From positions 3,113,501 through 3,177,500 of the forward strand of contig NZ_CP134050.1 in assembly GCF_031583145.1 (NCBI RefSeq): a stretch of 64,000 bases of DNA. The letters are read 5' to 3'. Position numbers and translations under genes: made by a program. Shown here in pieces: positions 24,483 to 31,936 of the stretch. The DNA is from Brevibacillus brevis (lineage in GTDB: Bacteria; Bacillota; Bacilli; Brevibacillales; Brevibacillaceae). The stretch's first letter is position 1, and the number at the start of each line of letters is the position of its first letter. The notes beneath the pieces are model-generated. The model was not told where the DNA came from. It saw nothing but the letters and a program-made list of their open reading frames with translations, and searched no databases.

Positions 24483-25499
24483 CTAAAATTGCCCCTTTCT
24501 TTCCTGAAAGTGAGTCGGCTTATTGCTCGTCTCTCCGCCTGCGATTACCCACTTCGCAGTCCAGTCGATCATTTGTCCGAGCGAGACTCGCGGATATCCG
24601 AACAACTGATGCGCTTTGGCAGCGTTGTTGAGCAAGGCTGTATCCTGCTCCTGATTCGCGAACACGGGATCGACTCCGAACCGGGATGCGAACTGCTCCG
24701 CGAGCCACCGAACGGATGAAGTTTCCGGGCCGGTAATATTCAAGACCCGAGGCGGCGTACTGCACAATGAAAGGGAACGCAAAGCCATCTCATTGGCATC
24801 TCCCTGCCAGATGACGTTTACATGTCCCATAGACAGGTCGAGCGGCCGCCTTTCGTAGACTGCCCTGGCGATTTCCAACAGGACTCCGTACTTCATGTCG
24901 ATGGCGTAGTTTAAACGAAAGTGCAGCATGGGAATGCCCCATTTTTCGGAGAAGTACGTAAAGATACGCTCCCGTCCCAGACAAGACTGCGCATATTCGC
25001 CTACCGGACCGACCGCCGCTTCCTCGGAAGGACTGCCTTGATGGATGGGGGAGAGCGGATAAATATTGCCGGTCGAAAAGGATACGATACGGGAATCGCG
25101 AAACTTTTCGGCTACTCGCCCAGGCAGGTACGTGTTCATTGCCCAGGTCAAAGCTTCTTTTCCCGTCGTCCCGAATTTTTGTCCGGCCATAAAGATGATG
25201 TTTGGGGTATCCGGCAGCTGCTGCAGCTGTGAATCGTCCAGCAGATCCGCCGAAATCGTCTGAACTCCAGCCTCTTCCAATTCAGCCCGCAGCGGGCCTG
25301 AAGAGAAACGGGAAACGCCGATCACTTTCTTGGAAAGTCCAGCTTTGTCGATTGCCTTTTTGGCCAGTTTGGCCATGCTCGGCCCCATCTTTCCGCCGAC
25401 CCCCAGAATCATCAAATCGCCTTCCAGCTCCGCCATCGCTTTCACCAGCGGCTCAGACGGGTCTGTCATGATCTGTTCGAGCTCTTGTAACGTGTTCAT
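24483..25499 (-). CDS. NAD(P)-dependent epimerase/dehydratase family protein
   Basis: The start at 25499 has TTTGGAGG upstream, giving 338 residues. A Rossmann fold begins late: GDLMILGVGGKMGPSMAKLAKKA, with GVGGKMG as the dinucleotide loop (residues about 33-39). STGNIYP supplies a serine, and YAQSCLGRE provides the tyrosine with Arg at the usual lysine position. FRLNYAIDMKYGVLLEIARAV and NITGPETSSVRWLAE are typical extended-SDR segments. It likely oxidises, epimerises or dehydrates a sugar or sugar acid. It is the first gene of the run with the DHDPS-like, NRAMP-like and regulator genes. Confidence 0.78.
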   Translation of the reverse strand: MNTLQELEQIMTDPSEPLVKAMAELEGDLMILGVGGKMGPSMAKLAKKAIDKAGLSKKVIGVSRFSSGPLRAELEEAGVQTISADLLDDSQLQQLPDTPNIIFMAGQKFGTTGKEALTWAMNTYLPGRVAEKFRDSRIVSFSTGNIYPLSPIHQGSPSEEAAVGPVGEYAQSCLGRERIFTYFSEKWGIPMLHFRLNYAIDMKYGVLLEIARAVYERRPLDLSMGHVNVIWQGDANEMALRSLSLCSTPPRVLNITGPETSSVRWLAEQFASRFGVDPVFANQEQDTALLNNAAKAHQLFGYPRVSLGQMIDWTAKWVIAGGETSNKPTHFQERKGQF

Positions 25500-25695
25500 G
25501 AGAATGCCTCCAAACGTATTCGGAATTGTCAAAAAACAGGGTGTATCTGTCGCTATTGTATGTGGGGGGGTTGGAAGAGACAAGTCTTTTAACTGTCTTT
25601 AAATACGCAACTCGGGCTCCCCTTTATTTACCAAGCGAACGAAAGGCTTTTCCTGCTCATCCTAGGAAGAGTCTTGGTTATGGGGGTCGTCATCG

Positions 25696-27357
25696 ATGAG
25701 TACACTTTCGATCTTCTCCTTAGGTGGAGTCTACGAAATAGGCAAGAACATGTACGGCGTTCAATACGGGGACGATATCGTTCTGATTGACTGCGGCTCG
25801 AAGTTCCCCGATGAAAGTCTCTTGGGGATTGATTTGATCATTCCCGACATTACTTATTTGCTGGAAAACCCTGAGAAGGTCCGCGGTCTGATCGTAACGC
25901 ATGGTCATGAGGACCACATCGGCGGGATTCCTTATGTGCTCCGCCAGTTCAACATGCCCATTTATGGAACGCGGCTCACACTCGGACTGATTGAGGAAAA
26001 GCTGAAGGAGCATGGCCTTTTGCAAAACACCAAACGGATTCCGATCGATTCCAAGTCCGTTGTCAATCTCGGCGCATTTACGATCAGCTTTTTTCAGACC
26101 AACCACAGCATCCCTGATTGCCTGGGAGTAGTGTTTGATACGCCGATGGGAACCGTCGTGCACACTGGCGATTTTAAATTCGACCTGACTCCTGTCCATA
26201 AACAATCGCCGGATTTGCACCGGATGGCAGAAATCGGGAAAAAGGGAGTTCTGGTTTTGCTCTCGGAAAGCACCAACGCGGAACGGCCGGGATTCACGCC
26301 ATCCGAAAAGCACGTAGGCGACCATCTGCGGGAGGCTTTCGCCAAAGCCAAGCACAAAGTTTTCGTGTCCACTTTCGCCTCCAACTTGTACCGTCTGCAG
26401 CAAGTCATCGATGCGGCGATCCTGACCAACCGGAAGCTGATGCTGCTGGGAAGAAGTATGGTGAATGTGGTCCGGATTGCCTCTGAGCAGGGCTATTTGC
26501 ATGTGCCGGAGGGCATGCTGGTCGAGCCGGAGGAGGCCAATCAGCTCGACCGCCATCGACTGGCCATCTTGTGCACGGGCAGCCAGGGCGAGCCGAATGC
26601 TGCCTTGTCGCGCCTTTCCACCTCCAATTACCGCCACGTGAAGGTAGAGGCTGGCGATACAGTGATCTTGTCCGCGTCGCCCATCCCCGGAAACGAAAAG
26701 AATGTCTCCCGGATCGTGGACAATTTGTTCATACTGGGCGCACATGTCATCTACGGATCGGGCTCCGCTACAGGCATGCACGTTTCCGGCCATGGCAGCC
26801 AGGAAGAGCTGAAGCTGATGCTTACGCTCATGAAGCCCGCCTATTTCATCCCCATCCACGGCGAGTACCGCATGCTCCATCAGCATCGCCTCCTCGCCGA
26901 ATCCGTCGGGATGGAACGAGACGATGTCTTTATCGTCAACATCGGGGATGTCGTCGACTTTACGGACGGTGTGCCCAAGCAAGAGCGGAAAATACCGGCG
27001 GGAAGCACGCTCGTCGACGGCTTCGGCATCGGCGATGTGGGAACAGTCATTCTGCGCGACCGGAAACACTTGTCCCAGGACGGCATCCTTGTGGTCGTCG
27101 TTACGCGGAGCAAAGCAGATGGCAAAATCCTGCTGGGACCCGAGCTCATCTCCCGCGGGTTCGTTTTTGCTCCCGAGGCGGAAGGGCTGATGGAGGAAGC
27201 GAGCCGTGTCGGCCTGGAAGCCTTGCTGAAGCTGCAGGGCGAGGGAGTCAATCAATGGGGGCGTGTCAAGCAGGGGCTAAAAGAGTCGATCGGCCAGTTT
27301 TTATATGCGAAAACCAAGCGCAGGCCGATGATTCTTCCCATCATTATGGACGTGTAA
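25696..27357 (+). CDS. Ribonuclease J family protein
   Basis: At 553 residues it has RNase J length and layout. The metallo-beta-lactamase zinc motif is HGHEDHIGG (residues 69-77), followed by HTGDFKFD. The beta-CASP region runs from about 205 to 350 and includes HGSQEELKLMLTLMKP and IPIHGEYRML. A C-terminal domain ends in KTKRRPMILPIIMDV. RNase J enzymes combine endonuclease and 5'-3' exonuclease activity in mRNA decay and rRNA processing. Bacillales carry two or more copies; I cannot assign J1, J2 or a third paralogue. A GGGGGT ribosome site supports the ATG. It is monocistronic. Confidence 0.9.
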   Translation: MSTLSIFSLGGVYEIGKNMYGVQYGDDIVLIDCGSKFPDESLLGIDLIIPDITYLLENPEKVRGLIVTHGHEDHIGGIPYVLRQFNMPIYGTRLTLGLIEEKLKEHGLLQNTKRIPIDSKSVVNLGAFTISFFQTNHSIPDCLGVVFDTPMGTVVHTGDFKFDLTPVHKQSPDLHRMAEIGKKGVLVLLSESTNAERPGFTPSEKHVGDHLREAFAKAKHKVFVSTFASNLYRLQQVIDAAILTNRKLMLLGRSMVNVVRIASEQGYLHVPEGMLVEPEEANQLDRHRLAILCTGSQGEPNAALSRLSTSNYRHVKVEAGDTVILSASPIPGNEKNVSRIVDNLFILGAHVIYGSGSATGMHVSGHGSQEELKLMLTLMKPAYFIPIHGEYRMLHQHRLLAESVGMERDDVFIVNIGDVVDFTDGVPKQERKIPAGSTLVDGFGIGDVGTVILRDRKHLSQDGILVVVVTRSKADGKILLGPELISRGFVFAPEAEGLMEEASRVGLEALLKLQGEGVNQWGRVKQGLKESIGQFLYAKTKRRPMILPIIMDV

Positions 27358-27413
27358 GCTGCGATTGAGAAGAAGCCCAACACGGCTTCGCTCACCTGCC
27401 TGCCGAATGCGAA

Positions 27414-27446
27414 TCAACCGTCCTTCGAGGGCGGTTTTCCTTTTTT
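27414..27446 (+). terminator. Terminator downstream of RNase J
   Basis: CCGTCCT pairs with AGGGCGG around TCG, with a following TTTT-CC-TTTTTTT tract. Confidence 0.75.
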
Positions 27447-27462
27447 TCGGACGCGAGCAACG

Positions 27463-27494
27463 AAAAGAGCCTCCCATTCGATCGGGAGGCTCTT
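27463..27494 (-). terminator. Terminator of the 49-aa minus-strand gene
   Basis: AAGAGCCTCCC pairs with GGGAGGCTCTT around eight bases; the minus strand continues with TTTT. It begins 19 bases after the stop at 27514. Confidence 0.8.
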
Positions 27495-27513
27495 GCCCGT
27501 ACGGACAACTGCT

Positions 27514-27663
27514 TCAGCGCTTGCTTGCAGGTGGTCCTGCATCAGCATTATTTGTCCAACCCCAGCTTTCGACCTGGCTGGAAGCCGTTTGTCCATCATC
27601 CGGTTTCGATTGTGCTTGCCTGTTCTCCTGATTCTCTTCTTGTATCGTCCTCTTTTTGTCCAC
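27514..27663 (-). CDS. Small hydrophilic protein (49 aa)
   Basis: A GTG at 27663 with AGAGGTG upstream opens a 49-residue frame that stops at 27514, right before a good terminator. The product is very polar: MDKKRTIQEENQENRQ at the start, then a Ser/Gln/Asp-rich part with WGW and a final GPPASKR. The ribosome site plus terminator argue for a real gene. Composition is like small spore-matrix or stress proteins, but I do not recognise a family. Confidence 0.55.
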   Translation of the reverse strand: MDKKRTIQEENQENRQAQSKPDDGQTASSQVESWGWTNNADAGPPASKR

Positions 27664-27853
27664 CGCAACACACCTCTGCTTTCCCACAGCATACGAATTC
27701 GAAACTCATTTTAGTTTGAGTCGTTCAGACAACCCGTATGCGGCGATTGAATCCACCTGTTGTCTTTCTTTGGAGCAGCACCCGTCATCGAATGAATCCC
27801 GCGGAGTTTATTCATACTATCATGGTACGCTACTATGGAAAGGGGTTGTCCTC

Positions 27854-28207
27854 TTGGTTCGTTTCCTGGTTAAGGTCGTGATGAACGGCATTATTCTGGT
27901 ACCCTTCCTCTTGTGGTTTACCGAGGCGAGCGTATGGTCCAGTCTGGTAACATCGATCGTTTTTTCGATCATCGCCTATCTCGTCGGAGACAGGCTGATT
28001 CTCCGCACTTCCGGCAACCTCGTCGCGACCCTGGCCGATGCCGTCTTGGCTGCGATCTATCTGGGGGTCGTCTCAGCTTTCATGCACTGGTCTTTCACGG
28101 CAGGAAAGCTGCTGTTTACCGTCGTCGTGTTGGGTGTCGTGGAGCTGCTCTTTCACTTTTTTCTCAAGCGATTTGATTGGCATGAGAGACGAGAGAAAGC
28201 GTCGTAA
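27854..28207 (+). CDS. DUF2512 (YndM-like) membrane protein
   Basis: TTG 27854, eight bases after AAAGGGG, gives 117 residues; the frame is open further upstream but without similar residues. The product has four membrane segments (FLVKVVMNGIILVPFLLWF, LVTSIVFSIIAYLVGDRLIL, ATLADAVLAAIYLGVVSAF, LLFTVVVLGVVELLFHFFL) and a charged C-terminus. This is the pattern of the YndM/DUF2512 family seen in spore formers. Function unknown. It is monocistronic and ends in a strong terminator. Confidence 0.75.
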   Translation: MVRFLVKVVMNGIILVPFLLWFTEASVWSSLVTSIVFSIIAYLVGDRLILRTSGNLVATLADAVLAAIYLGVVSAFMHWSFTAGKLLFTVVVLGVVELLFHFFLKRFDWHERREKAS

Positions 28208-28209
28208 CT

Positions 28210-28238
28210 TGCAAAGCCAACCGGGAACCGGTTGGCTT
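28210..28238. terminator. Bidirectional terminator between convergent genes
   Basis: CAAAGCCAACCGG pairs perfectly with CCGGTTGGCTTTG around GAA. Confidence 0.9.
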
Positions 28239-28257
28239 TGTTCGTCCATGGTCCCGC

Positions 28258-28854
28258 TTAGTACAAGGCCGGCTGCTGCGGTTGTGGAGACTGCTGCTGG
28301 GTCATGGCCATTGGCTGCTGGAACGCATTGATCATGGTGTTCATCGTATGGTCTGCCAGCTGCGGCGCCTGGTAATACCCTTTCGCGTTCATGTACTGCC
28401 ATGTCTCGTAGGCCATTTCCTGGCACATGTTGGCTCCATTGATATGATACTGTCTCACTTGCGGGTCGACGCATTCGCTTGCCCACAGCATCCCGACGGC
28501 CGAACCCGCTTTGTGCCAATTCAGCATGATCGTAGAGATCGTCATATCGGAAAGCTGGGTCGGCTGCGGATTGGGAGCTGCCATCTGAGGCTGATGTAGA
28601 CCGACAGTCGGCTGCTCCACCGTTCTCATTTGGGCCATATGCGGCATTGCCGAGACATTGATGCCTTTTCCCATCAACAGATTGACACCTTGCTGATAAG
28701 CATTCAGGATAATCCGCTGATGGTTGCGAATCAAATTTTTCAAGGCAGGGTCTTGAGCCATTTCGGCAAACAGGCCGTGCATTTCGATTTCCGCGTGCTT
28801 GGAGCGCAAGGCTTCCTGCGTTTCCAAAAATTCGTGTGCCGCATACCGTATCAT
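28258..28854 (-). CDS. CotF-like spore coat protein
   Basis: The ATG at 28854 follows TAGGAGG. The 198-residue product has the two ferritin-like helical blocks of the CotF family: HEFLETQEALRSKHAEIEMHGLFAEMAQDPALKNLIRNHQ and SDMTISTIMLNWHKAGSAVGMLWASECVDPQVRQYHINGANMCQEMAYETWQYMNAKGYY. A glutamine/proline/methionine-rich stretch links them and another forms the tail. CotF-type proteins are part of the spore coat. The gene is monocistronic in a spore-gene neighbourhood. Confidence 0.85.
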   Translation of the reverse strand: MIRYAAHEFLETQEALRSKHAEIEMHGLFAEMAQDPALKNLIRNHQRIILNAYQQGVNLLMGKGINVSAMPHMAQMRTVEQPTVGLHQPQMAAPNPQPTQLSDMTISTIMLNWHKAGSAVGMLWASECVDPQVRQYHINGANMCQEMAYETWQYMNAKGYYQAPQLADHTMNTMINAFQQPMAMTQQQSPQPQQPALY

Positions 28855-28950
28855 GAAATTGCCTCCTATATGGTGGAATCTTTCACTTACCCGTTTAACA
28901 TTTCCGCTTTTTCCTCTACCAATACCCCATTGCATGCGCGGCCCATAAGC

Positions 28951-28986
28951 AAAAAATGGCCAGGTCGCTAGAAGCAACCTGGCCAT
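28951..28986 (-). terminator. Terminator of the 54-aa gene
   Basis: ATGGCCAGGT pairs with ACCTGGCCAT, followed on the minus strand by TTTTT. Confidence 0.9.
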
Positions 28987-28994
28987 GCTTTGTC

Positions 28995-29159
28995 TCAATA
29001 CGTTCCCGATGAACCCGCTCCACCCGGGTGTTTTGGAGGCTCTACTGTCTCCCCTTCCTGCGCTTTCCGGGTTTCGAAGAGATCGGGGACGCCTGCCGCA
29101 TGGGTACCGAGTGTTTTGAGCTCTTCATTGTCCAATTGCTGCTTGGATTCATTCGCCAT
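28995..29159 (-). CDS. Small hydrophilic protein (54 aa)
   Basis: ATG 29159 follows AAGGAGAG. The product is MANESKQQLDNEEL followed by a KTLGTHAAG segment and a Pro/Gly-rich tail (EPPKHPGGAGSSGTY). It sits just downstream of the FtsH-like gene (72 bases) and has its own perfect terminator. Composition suggests a disordered spore or stress protein. No family recognised. Confidence 0.6.
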   Translation of the reverse strand: MANESKQQLDNEELKTLGTHAAGVPDLFETRKAQEGETVEPPKHPGGAGSSGTY

Positions 29160-29231
29160 CTCGTATCTCTCCTTGGGGCAAAATGCTGATGTACGGGTAG
29201 TTTGTCTCCCGTCATGATTCTTAGTCATTCC

Positions 29232-30860
29232 TCAATCCTTTCCGTGACCATACAGCTGCAAATGGAGCTCTTCGATTTCTTCCCCGGTCAAATCCCCGCG
29301 TTTGAGCAATTCTTCCGCGATAGCGTGGACGAAATCCGCATAGTCGAGAACCAGCTTTTTTACTTGCTGCATCTGCTGTTGCAACAGTTCGTTGATTTTC
29401 GGCCGAAGTGCCTTGAGTCCATCGATTCGGGATCCAGTCGAGAGCCAGCTGAACAGCTCATCCCCCATGCCGACGATTCCGAGATAGGCGCCGGCCAGTT
29501 CTGTTGCCCTTTGCAGATCAGACGTGACTCCGTTCAATTTCTTTCCCAAGAACTCTTCTTCAACGGCTCTTGCAGCGAGACATACCTGGATCTCTGCCAA
29601 AATTTCACTGTCACTGCGGTTGTATCTCTCATGCGTCGGCTTGGTGGCAGCGAGTCCGAGCGCTCCGCCCCGGCGAATGATCGTGACCTTCCAGACTCTT
29701 TCATGCGGCTTCAGCATGAACTGGGCGACTGCGTGGCCTGCCTCGTGGTAAGCCACATTGCGTTTTTCTTCGTCGCTCATCGAGCGAAGAGGCTGCTTGA
29801 TCCCCCATTCATACGTCTCCATGGCGGCGCGGAAGTCTTCGTAATTGGCGACCTGCGCCCCCCGCTGATGCGCGATGACGACCGACTCGTTGACGATGTG
29901 CTTGATCTGCGCCGGGCTGTAGCCGATCGTGTCCAGCGCCGCTTTTTCGGGAGTGAGCGTATCATCGCGTTTTACCTTTTTCAAATAGTACTGAAAGACG
30001 TCCACACGACCGTCATAATCCGGAGCGTCGACCCAGAGCTGACGATCGAAACGGCCGGGTCTCAGCAGCGCAGAGTCGAGGATGTCGGGCAGATTGGTCG
30101 CCGCGATTGTCATGACAGCCGGACGCTCTGCTTTTTTGCGGCGCAGCCCCAGGAGTCGCAGCAGCTTGGCGATTTTGGTATTGTCGATGTTCGGCGGGTC
30201 CATCTGCAGGAGCAGCTCGTTCAACAAACCGGCGCCCCCCATTCCAAACATCCCGCCGCCCATTCCTCCCGCCTGCCGCTTCATCCCGATGGCGTCAATC
30301 TCGTCGATAAAGATAATGCACGCACCGTATTCGCTTGCCCGCTTCCTCGCTTTTCGATACAAGCTCATCACCTTGAGGTTGCCCACGCCAAAGAACATGT
30401 TTTGAAAGCTCGGTGCGGAGGCGTAGGCGAAGGGGACCTGCGCTTCGTTGGCAATGACTTGCGCCAGATAAGATTTGCCGGTTCCCGGTGGGCCGCAGAG
30501 GAGCAATCCGCGAATGGCTTCCCCGCCCATTTCCTTAAACTCCTTGACTCCTTTCAGCAAGGTGACGATCCGTTTTGCATTTTCCACAATTTCGGGGTTT
30601 CCTCGGTAATCTTCCCACGTAGAGCCTGTTTCGCCAGGCAAGATCCAATACGTGCGGCCACGTGCCAAAAACCAGAAGAGCGCGACGAACTGGATGATGA
30701 CAAACAAAATGGCAAAGAGCAATTGAAAAAGAAGGGTAACAATCCCCCATGCGACAGCCCAGTAGGTAGGTCCACCTGCCACCAAAACGATTCCGAGCGT
30801 GACGATGACGACGAGCCAGAGGAGGATTTTTCGCCACCTGATCCACTGATATCTCCTCAT
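29232..30860 (-). CDS. FtsH-like AAA+ zinc metalloprotease without an extracytoplasmic domain
   Basis: The 542-residue product has two or three hydrophobic segments in residues 10-66 with only a very short loop between them, whereas FtsH has about 70 residues outside. The AAA+ module has Walker A GPPGTGKS (123-130), pore loop MFFGVG, Walker B IIFIDEID (182-189) and arginine fingers in LLRPGRFDRQ. An insertion of about 30 residues (GGMGGGMFGMGG and KLLRLLGLRRKK) lies between Walker B and sensor 1. The protease site is HEAGH (372-376) with D448 in SDLQRAT as third zinc ligand. It should degrade membrane or cytosolic proteins in an ATP-dependent way. A small membrane gene lies upstream at 31089-31388. 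Confidence 0.88.
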   Translation of the reverse strand: MRRYQWIRWRKILLWLVVIVTLGIVLVAGGPTYWAVAWGIVTLLFQLLFAILFVIIQFVALFWFLARGRTYWILPGETGSTWEDYRGNPEIVENAKRIVTLLKGVKEFKEMGGEAIRGLLLCGPPGTGKSYLAQVIANEAQVPFAYASAPSFQNMFFGVGNLKVMSLYRKARKRASEYGACIIFIDEIDAIGMKRQAGGMGGGMFGMGGAGLLNELLLQMDPPNIDNTKIAKLLRLLGLRRKKAERPAVMTIAATNLPDILDSALLRPGRFDRQLWVDAPDYDGRVDVFQYYLKKVKRDDTLTPEKAALDTIGYSPAQIKHIVNESVVIAHQRGAQVANYEDFRAAMETYEWGIKQPLRSMSDEEKRNVAYHEAGHAVAQFMLKPHERVWKVTIIRRGGALGLAATKPTHERYNRSDSEILAEIQVCLAARAVEEEFLGKKLNGVTSDLQRATELAGAYLGIVGMGDELFSWLSTGSRIDGLKALRPKINELLQQQMQQVKKLVLDYADFVHAIAEELLKRGDLTGEEIEELHLQLYGHGKD

Positions 30861-31061
30861 GGCACCACCCCTTTTGCGAAATATTTGGATTATTGTAGGA
30901 GGAGACGACCCTCCGTGCTGCCTTGTCTCCAACCGCCCTTTATCGGGGTACAAGGCAGAGATGTCCGTGTTTCCCTACCAATATATACGGAGAGACAAGC
31001 CCTTCATGTCTGATTTCGTCCATGACTTGCTCGCTTGCTCCCGTCCATACTTTCCTTGTAC

Positions 31062-31086
31062 AAAAAAGCCTTCCCGTCAGGAAGGC
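31062..31086 (-). terminator. Terminator of the small membrane-protein gene
   Basis: GCCTTCC pairs with GGAAGGC around five bases, followed by TTTTTT on the minus strand. Confidence 0.85.
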
Positions 31087-31088
31087 AG

Positions 31089-31388
31089 CTATTCTTGCGA
31101 TCGAAAGCGCTTGACGATGTCCATGACGTACTTGATGATGACCGCGATTCCTCCGATGAAGTAGAACGTCACCAGCGTATACCCGGTAGGATCAATCGCT
31201 GTCATGGAGACAATCATGTTCAAGGGCAGGATATAGTACAAAACATCCTTCAAATAGCCGAGTACAAAGCCCGGGTCAAAGGAGCCCTGCCAAAACGATC
31301 GAAACAGGACAATCAGAAAATCGATGATCATGAGTCCAAAAATCGCCCACATGGTATAGATCATCCAGTCAGCCAACGAGTAGCCCAT
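31089..31388 (-). CDS. Small integral membrane protein (99 aa)
   Basis: ATG 31388 is preferred because AAGGTGGTGA precedes it; GTG 31400 is in frame too. The product has three hydrophobic segments (MIYTMWAIFGLMIIDFLIVLF, DVLYYILPLNMIVSMTA, YTLVTFYFIGGIAVIIKYVMDI) and a basic end. No family is recognised; the topology is holin-like but nothing lytic is nearby. A terminator lies between it and the FtsH-like gene, so the two need not be co-transcribed. Confidence 0.7.
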   Translation of the reverse strand: MGYSLADWMIYTMWAIFGLMIIDFLIVLFRSFWQGSFDPGFVLGYLKDVLYYILPLNMIVSMTAIDPTGYTLVTFYFIGGIAVIIKYVMDIVKRFRSQE

Positions 31389-31518
31389 CCCTATCACCAC
31401 CTTGCTCCATCCTATGCGGCAGGAAAACCGCAGGTGAGGATAAGCAATGTGGATTTTTTACCCGCACTGAACGAGAGGGACCCGATATCTGGCCGCAGGA
31501 GAAGCTGTTCGGCTGCTC

Positions 31519-31815
31519 TTATTTTGTGACGCTGACGATGTCCTCTACTTGAATCCAACAGGAGCGATCATCATCCACAAGTCTGACCAAATACTTCTCC
31601 GAATCGATTTCCCGTACGTAGCCCCGTGCGGATTGAACGGTCCCCCAAGCATCCCCTCCCCTTTCCCTGACGAACCATTTTACCTGGATCGGGTAGTTGT
31701 ACTGCGTGCTGTCATAGATCCGGAAACACATCTCTCCAAACTCGTCGTCCGCGACGGCCGGACGCTGGACGACAGTTCCTTCCCGATCGTAGCGCCCCTC
31801 ATCATTTTTGGTCAT
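31519..31815 (-). CDS. Small soluble protein, perhaps YolD-like (98 aa)
   Basis: ATG 31815 has GGGGGAG six bases upstream. The C-terminal half (SARGYVREIDSEKYLVRLVDDDRSCWIQVEDIVSVTK) resembles the small beta-barrel of YolD-like proteins, with an 'I..EDIVSV' end. The N-terminal half holds ADDEFGEMCFRIYDSTQYNYPIQVKWF. The family match is suggestive only. It is divergent from a germinant receptor operon. Confidence 0.6.
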   Translation of the reverse strand: MTKNDEGRYDREGTVVQRPAVADDEFGEMCFRIYDSTQYNYPIQVKWFVRERGGDAWGTVQSARGYVREIDSEKYLVRLVDDDRSCWIQVEDIVSVTK

Positions 31816-31936
31816 GGTGAACTCCCCCAAGAACAAGAACTTATGTTCTCATTATGGTCGATCCGCTTTCTATTTTCAAGAGGAAGATTGCCGCCAAACC
31901 TATTCACTGCCAGGACGGAAGAATAATGAGAGGAAA

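Noticed and set aside
25720-27255. Minus-strand open frame of 511 codons opposite RNase J
   Set aside because: Antisense shadow of a well-conserved gene.
29202-31013. Plus-strand open frame of 603 codons opposite the FtsH-like gene
   Set aside because: It is an antisense shadow: the opposite strand has an intact AAA+ protease with all motifs, while this frame shows no domain or ribosome site.
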